This document shows, one piece after another, positions 4,632-5,581 of a stretch of 5,581 nt of DNA. The notes under the pieces are model-generated. The model saw only the letters and a list, made by a program, of their open reading frames with translations, had not been told where the DNA came from and ran no database searches. Position 1 is the first letter of the stretch. Each line of letters begins with the position of its first letter. The position numbers were made by a program, and so were the translations under genes. The stretch spans positions 1-5,581 of the forward strand of contig CAMWYL010000229.1 in assembly GCA_947178465.1 (NCBI GenBank). Reading direction: 5' to 3'. The stretch is from an uncultured Lachnospiraceae bacterium (GTDB lineage: Bacteria; Bacillota; Clostridia; Lachnospirales; Lachnospiraceae).

Positions 4632-5581
4632 CCCAGTGCCCGTTTAAACAGTATCCACGTCGTCATAAAGTAACAGCCAAGCAACGCAAGCAGTACCCCG
4701 CTGACGCCGGCAAGCTGCACGAGAAGCGCAGTACCTCCGATATAGGCCGATATCTGCTCAGAAAGGCTCCAACTGAAATATCGGACAAATACCCCTGCAG
4801 CCAGCACCGCGGTACCAATCGGCAGGCCGAACCAGAATGCAATCTGCTTCAAAACCAGCCGATTCATATGGCTCTCCTCCACGCCCATTTTGCCCAGAAT
4901 GCCAAAGCGATACCCGAACCGGTCCGCCTCTGAAAGCTGCTGCAGCGCCAGAATCGTAATGCAGCTCAGCATGAGGATAATCGCGCCGTACAGCATACTG
5001 ACCTTCAGCACGAAAAAGCCGGCCGTCGCGGAGCTGATTTGTTCGCTCCTGGTACGTATGAGACGGTGCCGGCCCATGTATGTTTCCTCAAAAAGCCGTT
5101 GCAGCTCTGCCGCAGTTTCATAGGGAATCGGCTCCGGCGTGTTGATAAATCGGCAGCTGCCGACCTCCAACAGCTCATTACAGACCGCATCCGGAAATAC
5201 ATAGATTACATCCACATAGCTGTTGTACAGCATTTCTCCGATTCCATCCTCATAAACACCGTTCTCCGCCATTACAAGCCCCCCTGCGTCGGTGCCGATT
5301 TGCCGATGCTCCTCCGTAAAGAAATCAATATCCTCCTGTGTCGCAATCTCCTGCCACTGCGTCAGGAATTCCCCTTCCCCCAACGCGACGGCTTCCAGGC
5401 CGCGCATGGAGCGCAGCATGTTATAATCAGACAACGCAATCGCCGTCACAGGAAACTCATACTTATTTCTGCTGTGAAAGTCCTCCCGCCGCGGCAAATA
5501 CACGGTAAGCGCACAGTCCTCCCTGATGGAAACGCCCTGCTCCCGTAAATAATCGGATACTAATTGATACCTGTCACTGAC
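4628..5581 (-). CDS. FtsX-domain ABC transporter permease, C-terminal part (BceB-like)
   Basis: The frame is open from the right edge to the TGA at 4628-4630, so 317 residues are visible and the N-terminus is missing. The GTG at 5503 is internal: in-frame codons for S-D-R-Y-Q-L-V-S-D-Y precede it without a stop. The first 185 or so visible residues are soluble and acidic, fitting the large extracellular domain of this class. Three membrane segments follow near 190-216, 247-267 and 284-311, giving the C-terminal FtsX layout. Between the first two is Y-R-F-G-I-L-G-K-M-G-V and L-V-L-K-Q-I-A-F-W-F-G-L-P, the cytoplasmic coupling region seen in BceB/VraG-type permeases. Such permeases work with a separate ATPase, often upstream, and commonly with a two-component system in resistance to or sensing of peptide antibiotics. 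Those partners would be outside the window, so the role is inferred. Its stop overlaps a possible small ORF by four bases. Confidence 0.87.
   Translation of the reverse strand, partial: VSDRYQLVSDYLREQGVSIREDCALTVYLPRREDFHSRNKYEFPVTAIALSDYNMLRSMRGLEAVALGEGEFLTQWQEIATQEDIDFFTEEHRQIGTDAGGLVMAENGVYEDGIGEMLYNSYVDVIYVFPDAVCNELLEVGSCRFINTPEPIPYETAAELQRLFEETYMGRHRLIRTRSEQISSATAGFFVLKVSMLYGAIILMLSCITILALQQLSEADRFGYRFGILGKMGVEESHMNRLVLKQIAFWFGLPIGTAVLAAGVFVRYFSWSLSEQISAYIGGTALLVQLAGVSGVLLALLGCYFMTTWILFKRALG

Noticed and set aside
5501..5503. GTG as the start of the FtsX-like gene
   Set aside because: The frame continues upstream to the window edge with protein-like sequence, and no ribosome binding site is seen, so this GTG codes for an internal valine.
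5039..5548. Plus-strand open frame of 169 codons
   Set aside because: It is antisense to the FtsX-like permease, whose domain layout is clear; the translation is not protein-like.

Overview
The window reads as ordinary chromosome from a Gram-positive Clostridia-class bacterium, most likely a Lachnospiraceae relative. This is inferred from the DnaE N-terminus (MAFTHLHVHTEYS), strong AAGGAGG-type ribosome binding sites, a lipobox lipoprotein, a BceB-like FtsX permease, and mid-range GC content. Every gene I can support lies on the minus strand, so the order of transcription runs from high to low coordinates. The long plus-strand open frames are shadows of these genes.

Right to left: (1) 4628-5581 is the C-terminal 317 residues of an FtsX-domain ABC permease, whose 5' end lies beyond the right edge. 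(2) A possible 36-codon small ORF starts in a GTGA overlap with its stop and ends at 4521. An extended -10 promoter inside its 3' end probably drives the next gene. (3) 3963-4493 is a GNAT acetyltransferase. (4) A 195-bp spacer (3768-3962) holds a perfect-consensus promoter (TTGACA, 17 bp, TATAAT) and a leader of about 118 nt with three hairpins. It also holds a 31-codon coding-like stretch without a start codon. (5) 2757-3767 is a lipoprotein substrate-binding protein of the NMT1/SsuA-like class. (6) 1430-2764 overlaps its stop by 8 bp and encodes the cognate membrane permease and ATPase fused in one polypeptide. (7) 1-1354 is the 5' part of dnaE, the replicative DNA polymerase III alpha subunit, which runs off the left edge.

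The substrate-binding protein and the permease-ATPase fusion form a two-gene importer of the nitrate/sulfonate/thiamine-precursor type, with all three functional parts encoded in two cistrons. Its substrate cannot be read from the window, and I see no TPP riboswitch consensus upstream. The ATPase half is odd in three ways: it is fused to the permease, the first Walker A glycine is serine, and it stops three residues after the H-loop histidine. No mobile element, CRISPR array, tRNA or rRNA is visible. The most interesting material is this compact fused transporter and its structured leader; I do not see a clearly new system.
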